Shown: positions 34,591-43,567 of the stretch, in pieces
Position numbering within the stretch: position 1 is the stretch's first letter
Layout: each line of letters opens with the position of its first letter
Origin: Nocardia blacklockiae
Lineage (GTDB): Bacteria > Actinomycetota > Actinomycetes > Mycobacteriales > Mycobacteriaceae
NCBI RefSeq assembly: GCF_015477355.1
Contig: NZ_JADLRJ010000001.1
Location: forward strand, 186,001-250,000
Direction of reading: 5' to 3'
Length of the DNA: 64,000 nt
The notes under the pieces: generated by a model
Database searches by the model: none
What the model was told of the DNA's origin: nothing
Seen by the model: the letters and a program-made list of their open reading frames with translations, nothing else
Made by a program: the position numbers and the translations under genes

Positions 34591-35885
34591 AGATCTCGCT
34601 GTTCTACGAATTCGCGCTGCCGCGGCCGTGGACCCACGACGACGAGCGCGAAATGTTCCAGGACGGCCTGGACGAGGTGGAGGCCGCCGACAAGGCCGGG
34701 TTCTCCACCGTCTGGCTCACCGAGCACCATTTCCTGGAGGAGTACTGCCACTCCACCGCGCCGGAGATGTTCCTCGCCGCGGCGAGCCAGCGCACCAAGG
34801 ACATTCGGCTCGGTTTCGGCGTGATGCACCTGCCACCGGCCATCAACCACCCCGCCCGCGTCGCCGAGCGCGTCGCCACCCTGGACCGGATCTCCAACGG
34901 GCGGGTGGAATTCGGCACCGGCGAATCGTCGTCGGTCGGTGAGCTGGGCGGGTTCAACATCGACCCCGCCGACAAGCGCGGCCAGTGGGAAGAAGCCCTC
35001 GACGTCGCCATCCGCTGCATGATCGAGGAGCCGTTCACCGGCTTCCAGGGCGAGCACATCGAAATGCCCGCCCGCAACGTGATTCCCAAGCCGCAGCAAC
35101 TGCCGCACCCGCCGGTCTGGGTGGCGTGTACCCGGCCCTCGTCGGTGCAGATGGCCGCCCAGAAGGGTTTGGGCGCATTGAGTTTCGCCTACACCGGCCC
35201 GGGGCCGCTCGCCGAGCGCGTGCGCGGCTACTACCAGGAGTTCGAGGACAAGGCGGAACCGACCATCCCGCAGCTCAATCCGAACATCCTGGCCATCGGC
35301 GGCGACCTGTCGATGATGGTCGCCCCGACCGACGAGCAGGCCCTGCAGCGCCTCGACGTCGGCGGCGGGTTCTTCTCCTTCGGCATCATGCACTACTACA
35401 TGACCGGCCAGCACACCCCGGGCCGCACCAAGGTCTGGGAGCGCTACCTGGACGCGGTGCGGGAGGACGAGACGCTGGCCTACGGTCCCGGCCGCGGTGC
35501 CATCGGCTCGCCCGACACCGTGCGGGAGTTCCTGCGCGGCTACGAGGAGAGCGGCGTCGACGAGATCATCCTGCTGCTCAACCCGCGCAGCCACGAGGGC
35601 ACCATGGAGTCCATCGAACTGATGGGCAAGCACGTGCTGCCCGAGTTCATCGAACGCGACGAGAAGGCGGTCGCGGCCAAGGCCAAGCGGCTCGAACCGA
35701 TCATCGAGAAGGTGGAGGCCCGGCGGAAGCCGTTGGCCTCGCCCGCTTTCGACGAGTCCTACGCCTTCGGCGGCCTGCCCACCGGCCGCGGCGGCAAGTT
35801 CACCGCCAGCGAGATCCCCGAGGCGATGGCCGAGATCAACGAGGGCCGCGTGCAGGCCGCGCAGCGCGCCAAGGACGAGCAGTAG
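34587..35885 (+). CDS. LLM-class flavin-dependent monooxygenase
   Basis: 432 aa luciferase-like TIM barrel, longer than the typical ~340 aa by a helical C-terminal extension. Motifs: VWLTEHHFLEEYCH, RLGFGVMHLPP, RVEFGTGESSSVGELGG and PPVWVACTRPSS. These enzymes use reduced FMN, which the FMN reductase three genes downstream could supply. A Baeyer-Villiger-like or hydroxylation step is possible. The ATG overlaps the previous stop (ATGA) with ACGGAGG upstream. Confidence 0.82.
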   Translation: MKISLFYEFALPRPWTHDDEREMFQDGLDEVEAADKAGFSTVWLTEHHFLEEYCHSTAPEMFLAAASQRTKDIRLGFGVMHLPPAINHPARVAERVATLDRISNGRVEFGTGESSSVGELGGFNIDPADKRGQWEEALDVAIRCMIEEPFTGFQGEHIEMPARNVIPKPQQLPHPPVWVACTRPSSVQMAAQKGLGALSFAYTGPGPLAERVRGYYQEFEDKAEPTIPQLNPNILAIGGDLSMMVAPTDEQALQRLDVGGGFFSFGIMHYYMTGQHTPGRTKVWERYLDAVREDETLAYGPGRGAIGSPDTVREFLRGYEESGVDEIILLLNPRSHEGTMESIELMGKHVLPEFIERDEKAVAAKAKRLEPIIEKVEARRKPLASPAFDESYAFGGLPTGRGGKFTASEIPEAMAEINEGRVQAAQRAKDEQ

Positions 35886-35911
35886 CCGACCGCGAGGACG
35901 AGGTGCCCGGC

Positions 35912-36730
35912 ATGGGACGTGTGGACGAACTGTGGCGCTACGACGGCCGGCGGGTCGTCGTGACCGGCTGCGCCTCCGGGATCGGCGCGTGCGTGGCGAA
36001 GCAGGTGCGCGAACTCGGCGGCGCGGTCGTCGGGCTCGACATCGCCACGCCCGCAGCCGAACTCGACGAGTTCCACCGTGTCGACATGGCGGACGCCGCG
36101 TCGATCGACCGGGCCGTGGTGGCCGTCGGCGGACCGGTCGACGCGCTGTTCAACGTCGCCGGGGTCTCTTCGGGCATCGGCGACCCGCTGCGCGTCGTCA
36201 CGATCAACTTCCTGGGCCTGCGCCGGTTCACCGACGCGCTCACCCCGGGCATGGCCCCGGGATCGTCCGTCGCCAGCGTGTCCTCGCTCGCCGCGGCCGG
36301 CTATCTCGACCACCGCGACCAGGTGTTCGGCCTGCTCGACACCGCCGACATGGCGGACGGAATCGCTTGGTGCGAGGCGCATCCCGACGCCCTCGCCGAC
36401 GGCGGCTACCGGCTGTCGAAGGAAGCCGTCATCTACTACACGATGCGGCAGGCGGTGCCCCTGGGGGCGCGCGGCATCCGCGTCAACTGCACGGGACCGG
36501 GCGTCACCGAGACCCCGATCCTGGACCAGCTGCGCTCGGCGTACGGGCCGCAGTATCTCGACACCATCCCCAAACCGCTCGGCCGGGTCAGTGTGCCCGA
36601 CGAGCAGGCGGCCGTCCTGGTGTTCCTCAACAGCCGGGCCGCGAGCTATGTGACCGGACAGGTGCTGTGGGTGGACGGCGGCAACGTGGCCGCGCGCAGC
36701 ACAGAGAGAGAGTCGTCATGGCCAGCCTGA
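35912..36730 (+). CDS. SDR, 3-alpha-hydroxysteroid/coniferyl-alcohol dehydrogenase type
   Basis: 272 aa. Cofactor motif VVVTGCASGIG, LFNVAGV, SSLAA, and active site YRLSKEA (YxxxK). The segment between the NAG-type motif and the catalytic Tyr carries the insertion (VFGLLDTADMADGIAW) typical of the 3-alpha-HSD/coniferyl-alcohol subgroup. It ends VTGQVLWVDGG plus a short tail. It probably oxidises a ring or side-chain alcohol. The GTG at 35903 is an alternative start. The 3' end overlaps the next gene by 13 bp. Confidence 0.82.
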   Translation: MGRVDELWRYDGRRVVVTGCASGIGACVAKQVRELGGAVVGLDIATPAAELDEFHRVDMADAASIDRAVVAVGGPVDALFNVAGVSSGIGDPLRVVTINFLGLRRFTDALTPGMAPGSSVASVSSLAAAGYLDHRDQVFGLLDTADMADGIAWCEAHPDALADGGYRLSKEAVIYYTMRQAVPLGARGIRVNCTGPGVTETPILDQLRSAYGPQYLDTIPKPLGRVSVPDEQAAVLVFLNSRAASYVTGQVLWVDGGNVAARSTERESSWPA

Positions 36731-37713
36731 CCGAATTCCGGCGCGTCGCCGAGCAAGTGAGCAACTGGGGCCGGTGGGGCGCCGCCGACGAACTCGGCAC
36801 GCTCAACTTCATCACCCCCGACAAGATCGCCGCGGCGGCCGGGCTGGTGCGGCACGGGCGGGTGTTCCCGCTCGGCGTCGACTTCGACTCCTCGGGACCG
36901 CAGGGCGCGTTCAAGTTCCGGCAGAACCCGGTGCACGTGATGACCGTCGACGGCGGCGACGCCCGGACGATGGCCGAGTACGGTCCCAAGTGGGCCGGCA
37001 ACGGTTTCGGCCAGGAGTTCGGCGGCTTCTTCGCGGGCGCGGACAACCCGTTCCGGTTCAACGACGACATGATCGTCATGCCGCTACAGGCCGCCACCCA
37101 GTGGGACGCGCTGTCGCACGTCTACTACGACGACAAGCTGTACAACGGCTTTCCCGCCGACTCGGTGACCAGCGCGGGCGCCTTCCACTGCGGCATCGAC
37201 AAGGTCGACGGCAAGGGCATCACCACCCGCGGCGTGCTGCTGGACCTGGTCCGTCACCGGGGCGCGGACGTCTTCCTCGAACCCGGGAACCCGATCACCC
37301 CCGACGAACTCGACGAGGTCGCACGGGCGCAGGGCGTCGAGATCGGGCGGGGCGACATCGTGCTGATCCGCACCGGCTGGTGGTCCCGTTTCCAGGAGAC
37401 CGGCGACGGCGCGGAGCCGTACTCGGGCCTGGACTGGATGTGCGCCACGTGGCTGCACGAACGCGAGGTCGCGGCGGTGGCGGCGGACAACCTGATGGTC
37501 GAGGACGTGGTGTCCGGCGTCGAGGGCACCTTCCTGCCGATGCACATGCTCTGCCTGCGCGACATCGGCCTCATGCTCGGCGAGTACTGGGACCTGACCG
37601 CGCTGGCCGCCGACTGCGCCGCCGACGGCGTCTACGAATTCCAGTTGATCGCACCGCCGTTGCGGGTGGTCGGGGCCGTCGGCTCGCCGCTCAACCCGAT
37701 CGCCATCAAGTAA
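36718..37713 (+). CDS. Cyclase-family (kynurenine formamidase-like) metal hydrolase
   Basis: 331 aa. Blocks include WGAADELGTLNFITPDKI, TQWDALSHVYYDD (the metal-binding region equivalent to HxGTHxDxP, here without the classic spacing), GDIVLIRTGW and GTFLPMHMLCLRDIG. Family members hydrolyse amides or lactones such as N-formylkynurenine. In this operon hydrolysis of a lactone made by the LLM or another oxygenase would make sense, but that is inference. The ATG lies inside the SDR 3' end. Confidence 0.8.
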   Translation: MASLTEFRRVAEQVSNWGRWGAADELGTLNFITPDKIAAAAGLVRHGRVFPLGVDFDSSGPQGAFKFRQNPVHVMTVDGGDARTMAEYGPKWAGNGFGQEFGGFFAGADNPFRFNDDMIVMPLQAATQWDALSHVYYDDKLYNGFPADSVTSAGAFHCGIDKVDGKGITTRGVLLDLVRHRGADVFLEPGNPITPDELDEVARAQGVEIGRGDIVLIRTGWWSRFQETGDGAEPYSGLDWMCATWLHEREVAAVAADNLMVEDVVSGVEGTFLPMHMLCLRDIGLMLGEYWDLTALAADCAADGVYEFQLIAPPLRVVGAVGSPLNPIAIK

Positions 37714-37734
37714 GCCAACCAGGAGGTTCCGGCT

Positions 37735-38349
37735 GTGACTGCAAGTACGACCGACGCGACCACCGCCGTCGGCACCGACGAGGGACGGCCGTTCGTCGTC
37801 GGCGTCGGCGGCACGTTGCGCGCGGACTCGTCGACCGAGCGCGCGCTGCGGCACTGCCTGGCGGCGGTCGAGCGCCGGGGCGGGCGCACCGCGCTGTTCT
37901 GCGGCGCGGCCCTCGACCTGCCCATGTACAACCCCTACGACGCGAGCCGCACCGCCGCCGCGAGCGCACTCGTCGACGCGCTGCGCCGCGCCGACGCCGT
38001 CGTGATCGCCTCGCCCGGCTACCACGGCGGCATCTCCGGCATGGTGAAGAACGCCCTGGACTACATCGAGGACCTGCGCGGCGAACCCACCGTCTACCTC
38101 GACAACAAGCCGTGGGGCTGCATCACCTGCGCCTACGGCTGGCAGGCCGCCGTCGGCACCCTCGGCCAGCTCCGCGCGGTCGGCCACGCCCTGCGCGCCT
38201 GGCCCACCCCGCTCGGCGTGGCCATCAATTCGGCCGAACCGATCTGGGGCCCCGACGGCACCCTCACCGACGACACCGTCGGCGGCCAGCTCGAGGTATT
38301 GGCCACCCAGGTGCTGACCTTCGCCCCGACCGGCGGAGCCCGGGCGTGA
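37735..38349 (+). CDS. NAD(P)H-dependent FMN reductase
   Basis: 204 aa flavodoxin-fold reductase. VVGVGGTLRADSSTERALR phosphate-binding loop near residue 22, LDLPMYNPYD, and ASPGYHGGISGMVKNALDYIEDL (cited as ASPGYHGGISGM then VKNALDY), the hallmark of this family. It likely supplies FMNH2 to the LLM monooxygenase of the same operon. It starts at a GTG with AGGAGG upstream and overlaps the next gene by GTGA. Confidence 0.87.
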   Translation: MTASTTDATTAVGTDEGRPFVVGVGGTLRADSSTERALRHCLAAVERRGGRTALFCGAALDLPMYNPYDASRTAAASALVDALRRADAVVIASPGYHGGISGMVKNALDYIEDLRGEPTVYLDNKPWGCITCAYGWQAAVGTLGQLRAVGHALRAWPTPLGVAINSAEPIWGPDGTLTDDTVGGQLEVLATQVLTFAPTGGARA

Positions 38350-39611
38350 GCGTGCCGGGCGTGGGCGCGGTGTCGGTGCGGACGTCCGTGGAGGCTGCCG
38401 TCGCCGCGCTGCGGAACGGGCGGATGGTGCTCGTGGTGAGTGCCGCCGACGGGGGATATCGCGGGGATCTGGTGGTGGCCGCCGAGCATGCGACGGCCGA
38501 GGCGGTGAATGCCCTGATGACGCTCGGGCGTGGGCTGGTGCATGTGGCCATGCCCGCGGCGGCGCTGGATCGGCTGGAGATTCCGCCTGCTGATCCCAGT
38601 GCCACCGGGCCGAGCCGGGAGCGGTTCCGGATGTCGGTGGGCCTCGCGGGTGCGGGCACGGGGGTGCGAGCCTCCGAGCGCGCGAAAGTTGTTCGCGCGC
38701 TGACTGATCCGGCCAGTGCGCCGACGGACTTCACCCGCCCGGGTCACGTCTTCCCGCTCGGCTGCGGGGCCGGGGGAGTGCTCTCGGTACCGGAACCGCC
38801 GGAGGCCGCGGCGGAACTCGCCGAACTCGCCGGGACCGCGCCCGCCGCCGCGCTGTGCGAGGTGTGCGCCGCGGACGGCGAACTGGCGGGCCTGCCCGAA
38901 CTGCTCGAACTCGGCCGCCGCCACCGGCTCCCCGTCGTCACGATCGACGATCTCGTCACGTATCGCCGACGCGAGCTGGCGCGGGTGCGCCGCTGCGGCA
39001 CGGCGCGAATCCCGTTGGCGGCTGGAGAGTTCCGCGCCTACGGTTTCATCGACGGGCTCGGCCGCGAGCACATCGCCTTCGTCTACGGCCACCCGGTCTC
39101 CACCGTCACGCCACTCGTCCGCGTCCACGGCGAATGCCTGTCCGGCGACGCCCTCGGTTCCCTCCTGTGCGATTGCCGCACCGGCCTGGACCGGGCCTTG
39201 GATCGCATCGCCCGCGCGGGCCACGGCGTACTGGTCTACCTCCGCTCCCGGGGCGGCTTCACGCACGGCATCGCACAAGCCGCAAGCTATGAAACGCTCT
39301 CTCCCGCAGCACATCCCCTCGAGGAGTGGGACCTCCGCACCGCCTTCGACATCCTGGACGACCTCGGCCTCCACGAGATCCGGCTCCTGACCGACTCCGC
39401 TCGCGACACCAACGAACAAGCTCGGACCCCGAGGCAGGACAGCACACCCGTGCCCATCCCACGCTCGGGTACCGAACCCGGGCGAAGCTGGGACGCGATC
39501 GCTGATCCCGTGCGCATCCTCGACCTGATTGCGCTGTGGGACAACGAGTTCCGAGCACCAGCCGCGACGTCTCCGACGAGCGTCAGCGGCGGGATAGGGA
39601 GGGCCTCGTGA
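38346..39611 (+). CDS. Degenerate RibBA homologue (DHBP synthase + GTP cyclohydrolase II-like)
   Basis: 421 aa. Residues 13-205 align with DHBP synthase (RALTDPASAPTDFTRPGHVFPL region, ICEI-like LCEVCAADGEL), and about 206-355 with GTP cyclohydrolase II. In the first domain the acidic DDxDRExEGD motif reads SAADGGYRGD (32-41) and the HTEA motif reads PEPPEA, so activity is unlikely. In the second the zinc cysteines Cys264, Cys275 and Cys277 (CLSGDALGSLLCDC) remain, but EGRGIGL is replaced by RGGFTHGIA and YGIGAQ by LRTAFDI. It may have a changed reaction or only a regulatory or flavin-related role. Overlaps at both ends tie it into the operon. Confidence 0.82.
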   Translation: MSVPGVGAVSVRTSVEAAVAALRNGRMVLVVSAADGGYRGDLVVAAEHATAEAVNALMTLGRGLVHVAMPAAALDRLEIPPADPSATGPSRERFRMSVGLAGAGTGVRASERAKVVRALTDPASAPTDFTRPGHVFPLGCGAGGVLSVPEPPEAAAELAELAGTAPAAALCEVCAADGELAGLPELLELGRRHRLPVVTIDDLVTYRRRELARVRRCGTARIPLAAGEFRAYGFIDGLGREHIAFVYGHPVSTVTPLVRVHGECLSGDALGSLLCDCRTGLDRALDRIARAGHGVLVYLRSRGGFTHGIAQAASYETLSPAAHPLEEWDLRTAFDILDDLGLHEIRLLTDSARDTNEQARTPRQDSTPVPIPRSGTEPGRSWDAIADPVRILDLIALWDNEFRAPAATSPTSVSGGIGRAS

Positions 39612-40435
39612 ACGCACAGCGCCGAACACTGGTGGTCGACGGCTCGACGACCAGCTACCTGGAGGCCGGGTCGGGCGAGCCGGTCGTGCTGCTGCACGGC
39701 GGCGAATTCGGTGTGGGAGCCGAAATCGGCTGGGAGCACACCATCGACGCCCTGGCCGAGCACTACCGGGTGCTCGCGCCGGACATGCTCGGTTTCGGCG
39801 AGTCGGCCAAGGTCGTCGACTTCACCGACGGCCGCGGCCTGCGCATCCGGCACATCGCGCGGTTCCTCGAACTCCTGGGAATCCGCTCCGCGCATTTCGT
39901 CGGCAACTCCATGGGCGCGATCAACCTGCTGGTCGACGTGACCTCGGGCGCGCCCCGCCTGCCCGTGCGCAGCCTGGTCGCGCTCTGCGGCGGCGGCGAG
40001 ATCCGGAACAACGAGCACATGCGCGCCCTCTACGACTACGACGCCACCTTCGAGGGCATGCGCCGCATCGTCACGGCCCTGTTCCACGCGGCGTCGTACC
40101 CGGCGGACGAGGCCTACGTGCGCCGACGCTACGAGGCGAGCATCGCGCCGGGCGCCTGGGAAGCGTTGGCCGCCGCGCGTTTTCGACGTCCCGGCGCGGA
40201 GCCGCCGTCCAACCCCTCGAGCAAGCGGGCGTACGAACGCATCGGCGTACCGGCCCTGATCGTCGAGGGCGCCTGCGACAAACTGCTCCCCGCCGGCTGG
40301 GCCGCGGAGATCGCGGGCCGGATCACCGACGGCCGCCACGCGGTCGTCCCGCAGGCCGGGCACTGCCCGCAGATCGAGCAGCCGCGGATCGTCAACGACC
40401 TGCTGCTCACCTTCCTGGAAAGGAACACACCATGA
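39608..40435 (+). CDS. Alpha/beta hydrolase, meta-cleavage-product hydrolase type (second copy)
   Basis: 275 aa. VVLLHGGEFGVGAEIGW oxyanion region, LAPDMLGFGESAK, nucleophile VGNSMGAI (Ser101), acid in VEGACDKL, and AGHCPQIEQP with the catalytic His near 256. The GGEFG element after LLHG is common in BphD/HsaD C-C hydrolases. With the hydrolase at 29328 this gives two candidates for cleaving the MhpB product. It starts at a GTG overlapping the previous stop. Confidence 0.84.
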   Translation: MNAQRRTLVVDGSTTSYLEAGSGEPVVLLHGGEFGVGAEIGWEHTIDALAEHYRVLAPDMLGFGESAKVVDFTDGRGLRIRHIARFLELLGIRSAHFVGNSMGAINLLVDVTSGAPRLPVRSLVALCGGGEIRNNEHMRALYDYDATFEGMRRIVTALFHAASYPADEAYVRRRYEASIAPGAWEALAAARFRRPGAEPPSNPSSKRAYERIGVPALIVEGACDKLLPAGWAAEIAGRITDGRHAVVPQAGHCPQIEQPRIVNDLLLTFLERNTP

Positions 40436-41268
40436 CCGACGTACTGGCCGGCAAGGTCGCCGTGGTCACCGGCGGCGCCTCGGGAATCGGCGCGGCGACG
40501 GTCGCGCGGTTCGTCGCCGAGGGCGCCCGGGTGGTCGTGGGCGACCTCGATCCCGAGCGCGGCGCGGCGTCGGTGGCCGACCACGGCGGCGCGGCGATCT
40601 TCCAGCAGACCGACGTCGCCGAGCCCGAACAGGTCGAACGGCTGGTCGAACTCGCGGTGCGCGCCTTCGGCGGCCTGCACGTGATGTGCAACAACGCGGG
40701 AGTGCCGGGCACCATGCACCCGAGCCTGCTGGTCGACGACCTCGCCGACTTCCACCGGGTGCTCGGCGTCAACCTGCTCGGGGTCATGGCGGGCACGAAA
40801 TTCGCGGCGCGGCACATGGTCGAGCACGGCGGCGGGTCCATCGTCAACCTGTCCTCGATCGGCGGCGTCCAGGCCGGCGGGGGAGTACAGACCTACCGCG
40901 CCTCCAAGGCCGCGGTCATCCACTTCACCAAGTCGGCGGCGATCGAGTTGGCGCAGTACGGGATTCGCGTCAACTGCATCGCTCCCGGCAACGTGCCGAC
41001 CCCGTTCCTCGCGGCCTCGGCCACCACCATGTCGGCCGAACGCATCGAGCGATTCACCCGGTCGGTGCGCGCGTCGATGAAGGAGGACCGCCCGCTGCCG
41101 CGCGAGGGCACACCGGAGGACGTCGCGGAGGCGGTGCTGTATTTCGGCAGCGACCGATCGGCGTACGTCACCGGGACGGTGCTGCCCGTGGACGGCGGCA
41201 CGGTGGCGGGCAAGCCGCTCAAGCCGCGCAAGAAGCCCGCTGAGCAGTCCGTCACCGCCCGCGCGTGA
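40432..41268 (+). CDS. Classical SDR oxidoreductase
   Basis: 278 aa. Cofactor motif VVTGGASGIGAAT with an acidic GDLDPE after beta2 (NAD preference), CNNAGVPG, SIVNLSS, YRASKAAV active site and YVTGTVLPVDGG. The C-terminal tail is Lys/Pro-rich. It is the last gene of the 12-gene operon, with its ATG overlapping the hydrolase stop (ATGA). Confidence 0.86.
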   Translation: MTDVLAGKVAVVTGGASGIGAATVARFVAEGARVVVGDLDPERGAASVADHGGAAIFQQTDVAEPEQVERLVELAVRAFGGLHVMCNNAGVPGTMHPSLLVDDLADFHRVLGVNLLGVMAGTKFAARHMVEHGGGSIVNLSSIGGVQAGGGVQTYRASKAAVIHFTKSAAIELAQYGIRVNCIAPGNVPTPFLAASATTMSAERIERFTRSVRASMKEDRPLPREGTPEDVAEAVLYFGSDRSAYVTGTVLPVDGGTVAGKPLKPRKKPAEQSVTARA

Positions 41269-41343
41269 CCATGCCCGCGCTAATTCAACTGCTTGACTTA
41301 AGTTCTCGCGCGGCGTTCACTGGAAGTATCGATCTCCAAAATA

Positions 41344-41358
41344 GAGAACATGATTCAC
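41344..41358. promoter_or_regulatory. Regulon operator, site G
   Basis: GAGAACATGATTCAC fits the regulon consensus with one clear mismatch in the right arm. It lies 26 bp before the TetR ATG, a position suited to autoregulation. Confidence 0.65.
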
Positions 41359-41384
41359 AGGCCGGTGCTCCGAAGGAACCGAGG

Positions 41385-42035
41385 ATGGCCACAGTCGACA
41401 GATCCGCCCGCGCCGTGCAGGCGCACACCACCCGGGAGGCGATACTCGCCGCCGCGGAGCGGCTGTTCGCCGAGCGCGGGATCGCCGCCGTGTCGAACCG
41501 GCAGGTGAGCGAGGCGGCGGGACAGGGGAACAACGCCGCGGTCGGCTACCACTTCGGCACCAAGGCCGACCTGGTCCGCGCCATCGTACGCAAGCACCAC
41601 GCGCACACCGAGCAGTTGTGCCGGGAGCTGGTGGCGCGGGCGGGGGAGTCCCGCGACCTGCGGGTCTGGGTGGGCTGCCTGGTCCGGCCGGTCACCGAAC
41701 ACCTTGCGGCGCTGGGCAACCCGACCTGGTACGCGCGTTTCAGCGCGCAGCTGCAACCGGACCCGGTCTTCCGCGACCTGATGTCGGACGAGTCGCTGGC
41801 GTCCCGGTCGCTGGTGCGCGTCGTCGACGGGTTGCAGCGCAGCCTGCCGGACCTGTCGCCGCGGCTGCGCCGGGAGCGAAACGCCATGGCGCGCTTGCTG
41901 ATCGTGCACACCTGCGCCGAGCGCGAGCGCGCACTGGCCGACGACACCCTGCTGCGCCCCTCGAGCTGGGAGGACACCGCGACCGGCCTGGTCGACGCGA
42001 TCACCGGGCTCTACCTCGCACCGGTCACGCGATGA
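41385..42035 (+). CDS. TetR-family transcriptional regulator, candidate regulon repressor
   Basis: 216 aa. The N-terminal domain has REAILAAAERLFAERG and the recognition helix-turn-helix ending NNAAVGYHFGTKADLV. The C-terminal domain is helical with several Trp and Arg residues, suiting an acyl-CoA or aromatic ligand. An AAGGAACCGAGG site precedes the ATG at 41385; the longer reading from 41265 would run through operator G and is rejected. Its own operator and its place between the 12-gene operon and the reductase-ferredoxin-P450 genes make it a strong candidate for control of the locus. Confidence 0.85.
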   Translation: MATVDRSARAVQAHTTREAILAAAERLFAERGIAAVSNRQVSEAAGQGNNAAVGYHFGTKADLVRAIVRKHHAHTEQLCRELVARAGESRDLRVWVGCLVRPVTEHLAALGNPTWYARFSAQLQPDPVFRDLMSDESLASRSLVRVVDGLQRSLPDLSPRLRRERNAMARLLIVHTCAERERALADDTLLRPSSWEDTATGLVDAITGLYLAPVTR

Positions 42036-42082
42036 CCGCCGTCCCGCGGCGCGCCGACGCCGCGCAGAAAGGAAAGCGCGCT

Positions 42083-43348
42083 ATGACGAGACCTTTTCGG
42101 GCACCGCGCGGCCGGCGCACCGATGTCCTCATCGTCGGCGCCTCGGCGTCCGGCCTGGCGACCGCGGAAGCGTTGCGCCGCCACGGTTTCCGCGGCGCGA
42201 TCACGATGCTCGGCGCGGAACCGCACCTGCCCTACGATCGTCCGCCGCTGTCCAAGCAAATTCTCTCCGGCACATGGCGTCCCGAACGCACCCTGCTGCG
42301 GGCCCCGCGCATGCTGGCCGAGCTGGATGTGGACCTGATACTCGGGCACCGCGCACTCGCGCTCGACGTGGCCGGGCGCACGGTGGTCTCGACGGCCGGT
42401 TCGATCACGGCCACCGAAGCGGTCGTGATCGCCACCGGCGCGACGCCGCGCACACTGCCCACCGCGCCCGGGCTCCGCGGTGTCCACGTGCTGCGCACCC
42501 TCGACGACGCGCTGGCCTTGCGCGACGAGCTGACGCCCGGTGGTCGCGGAAAGCAGGCGCTCGAAGACGCCCCGCCGCGACCTCGGGTGGTCGTCGTCGG
42601 GGAGGGCGTCCTGGGTGCCGAGATCGCCGCGACCACACGGCAATTGGGCCTGGACGTCACGATCGCGGGCCCGCTGTCCGCGCCGATGGTCACCCAGCTC
42701 GGCGAGTTCGCCGCGGCCCGCCTGGCCGAGCTGCACACCGGCCACGGCGTCCGGCTGCGACTGGGTACAGGCGTCACCGGATTCACCGATCGCGACGGCG
42801 CAGTCACCGGGGTGACGTTGCAGACCGACGAGACGCTGCCCGCCGATCTGGTAGTCGTCGCTATAGGTGCCGTGCCCGCCACCGATTGGCTCGCGGGCAG
42901 CGGGCTGACCCTTGCCAATGGCGTCGTGTGCGACGACAGCTGCCGGGCCGCGCCGGGCGTCTACGCCGTCGGCGACGTCGCCCGCTGGCACGATCAGGTC
43001 GCGAAAGCTGCTGTGCGGCTGGAGAACCGGACGCACGCCTCGGAACAGGCGGGCGTCGTCGCGGCCAATATCGTCGGCGCGGACCGCGTCTACCGCCCCA
43101 TCCCGTATTTCTGGACGGACCAGTTCGACACCAAGATCCAGGTGCACGGCACCATCACCCCCGACGCGCACGCCACGGTCGTCGAGGGTGACCCGGCGAC
43201 CGGCCGCTTCGTCGCCCGCTACGAGCGCGGCGGCGCGATCACCGCCGTGCTCGGCTGGAACATGCCCAAACAGGTTCGCCTGCACCGAGAGCATCTCGTC
43301 GATGCGCAGCGCGTGCGCGGCGAGTCGCTCACCCCAGCGCACCCGTAG
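42083..43348 (+). CDS. NAD(P)H:ferredoxin reductase (rhodocoxin/putidaredoxin-reductase type)
   Basis: 421 aa, two Rossmann domains. FAD-binding VLIVGASASGLATAEALR, PYDRPPLSKQIL, the NAD(P)H domain at VVVVGEGVLGAEIAATTR, and VYAVGDVARW near 290. The C-terminal domain includes PYFWTDQFDTKIQVHG, typical of P450-serving reductases. An AGAAAGGAAAG site precedes the ATG at 42083; the ATG at 42032 has none. It is followed by a ferredoxin and a P450, together a class I P450 system. Confidence 0.88.
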   Translation: MTRPFRAPRGRRTDVLIVGASASGLATAEALRRHGFRGAITMLGAEPHLPYDRPPLSKQILSGTWRPERTLLRAPRMLAELDVDLILGHRALALDVAGRTVVSTAGSITATEAVVIATGATPRTLPTAPGLRGVHVLRTLDDALALRDELTPGGRGKQALEDAPPRPRVVVVGEGVLGAEIAATTRQLGLDVTIAGPLSAPMVTQLGEFAAARLAELHTGHGVRLRLGTGVTGFTDRDGAVTGVTLQTDETLPADLVVVAIGAVPATDWLAGSGLTLANGVVCDDSCRAAPGVYAVGDVARWHDQVAKAAVRLENRTHASEQAGVVAANIVGADRVYRPIPYFWTDQFDTKIQVHGTITPDAHATVVEGDPATGRFVARYERGGAITAVLGWNMPKQVRLHREHLVDAQRVRGESLTPAHP

Positions 43349-43361
43349 GAAGAAGGTCTCG

Positions 43362-43556
43362 ATGAAGGTGACTGTCGAACAGGACAAATGCATCGCCGCC
43401 GGGCACTGCGTCATGCACGCGGCGGCCGTGTTCGACCAGCGCGACGACGACGGCGTCGTCGAACTGCTCGACGAGCACCCGCCCGCCGAACTTGCCGCCG
43501 ACGTCCGCGAGGCGGCCGCGGTCTGCCCCGCCATGGCCATCCACGTCGAGGAATAA
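43362..43556 (+). CDS. 3Fe-4S ferredoxin
   Basis: 64 aa. Cysteine ligands at Cys10 and Cys16 (CIAAGHC) and the Cys of AVCPAMAI near residue 55. The size and motif are those of P450 ferredoxins such as those beside CYP51 and CYP105. AGGAAGAAGG lies before the ATG. It should carry electrons from the reductase just upstream to the P450 just downstream and perhaps to the P450 at 44882. Confidence 0.9.
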   Translation: MKVTVEQDKCIAAGHCVMHAAAVFDQRDDDGVVELLDEHPPAELAADVREAAAVCPAMAIHVEE

Positions 43557-43567
43557 CAGGAGCCACC

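Noticed and set aside
36774-39611. A 945-codon open frame on the + strand
   Set aside because: The first 524 codons are shadow sequence of the cyclase and FMN reductase genes in another frame; only 38346-39611 is real.
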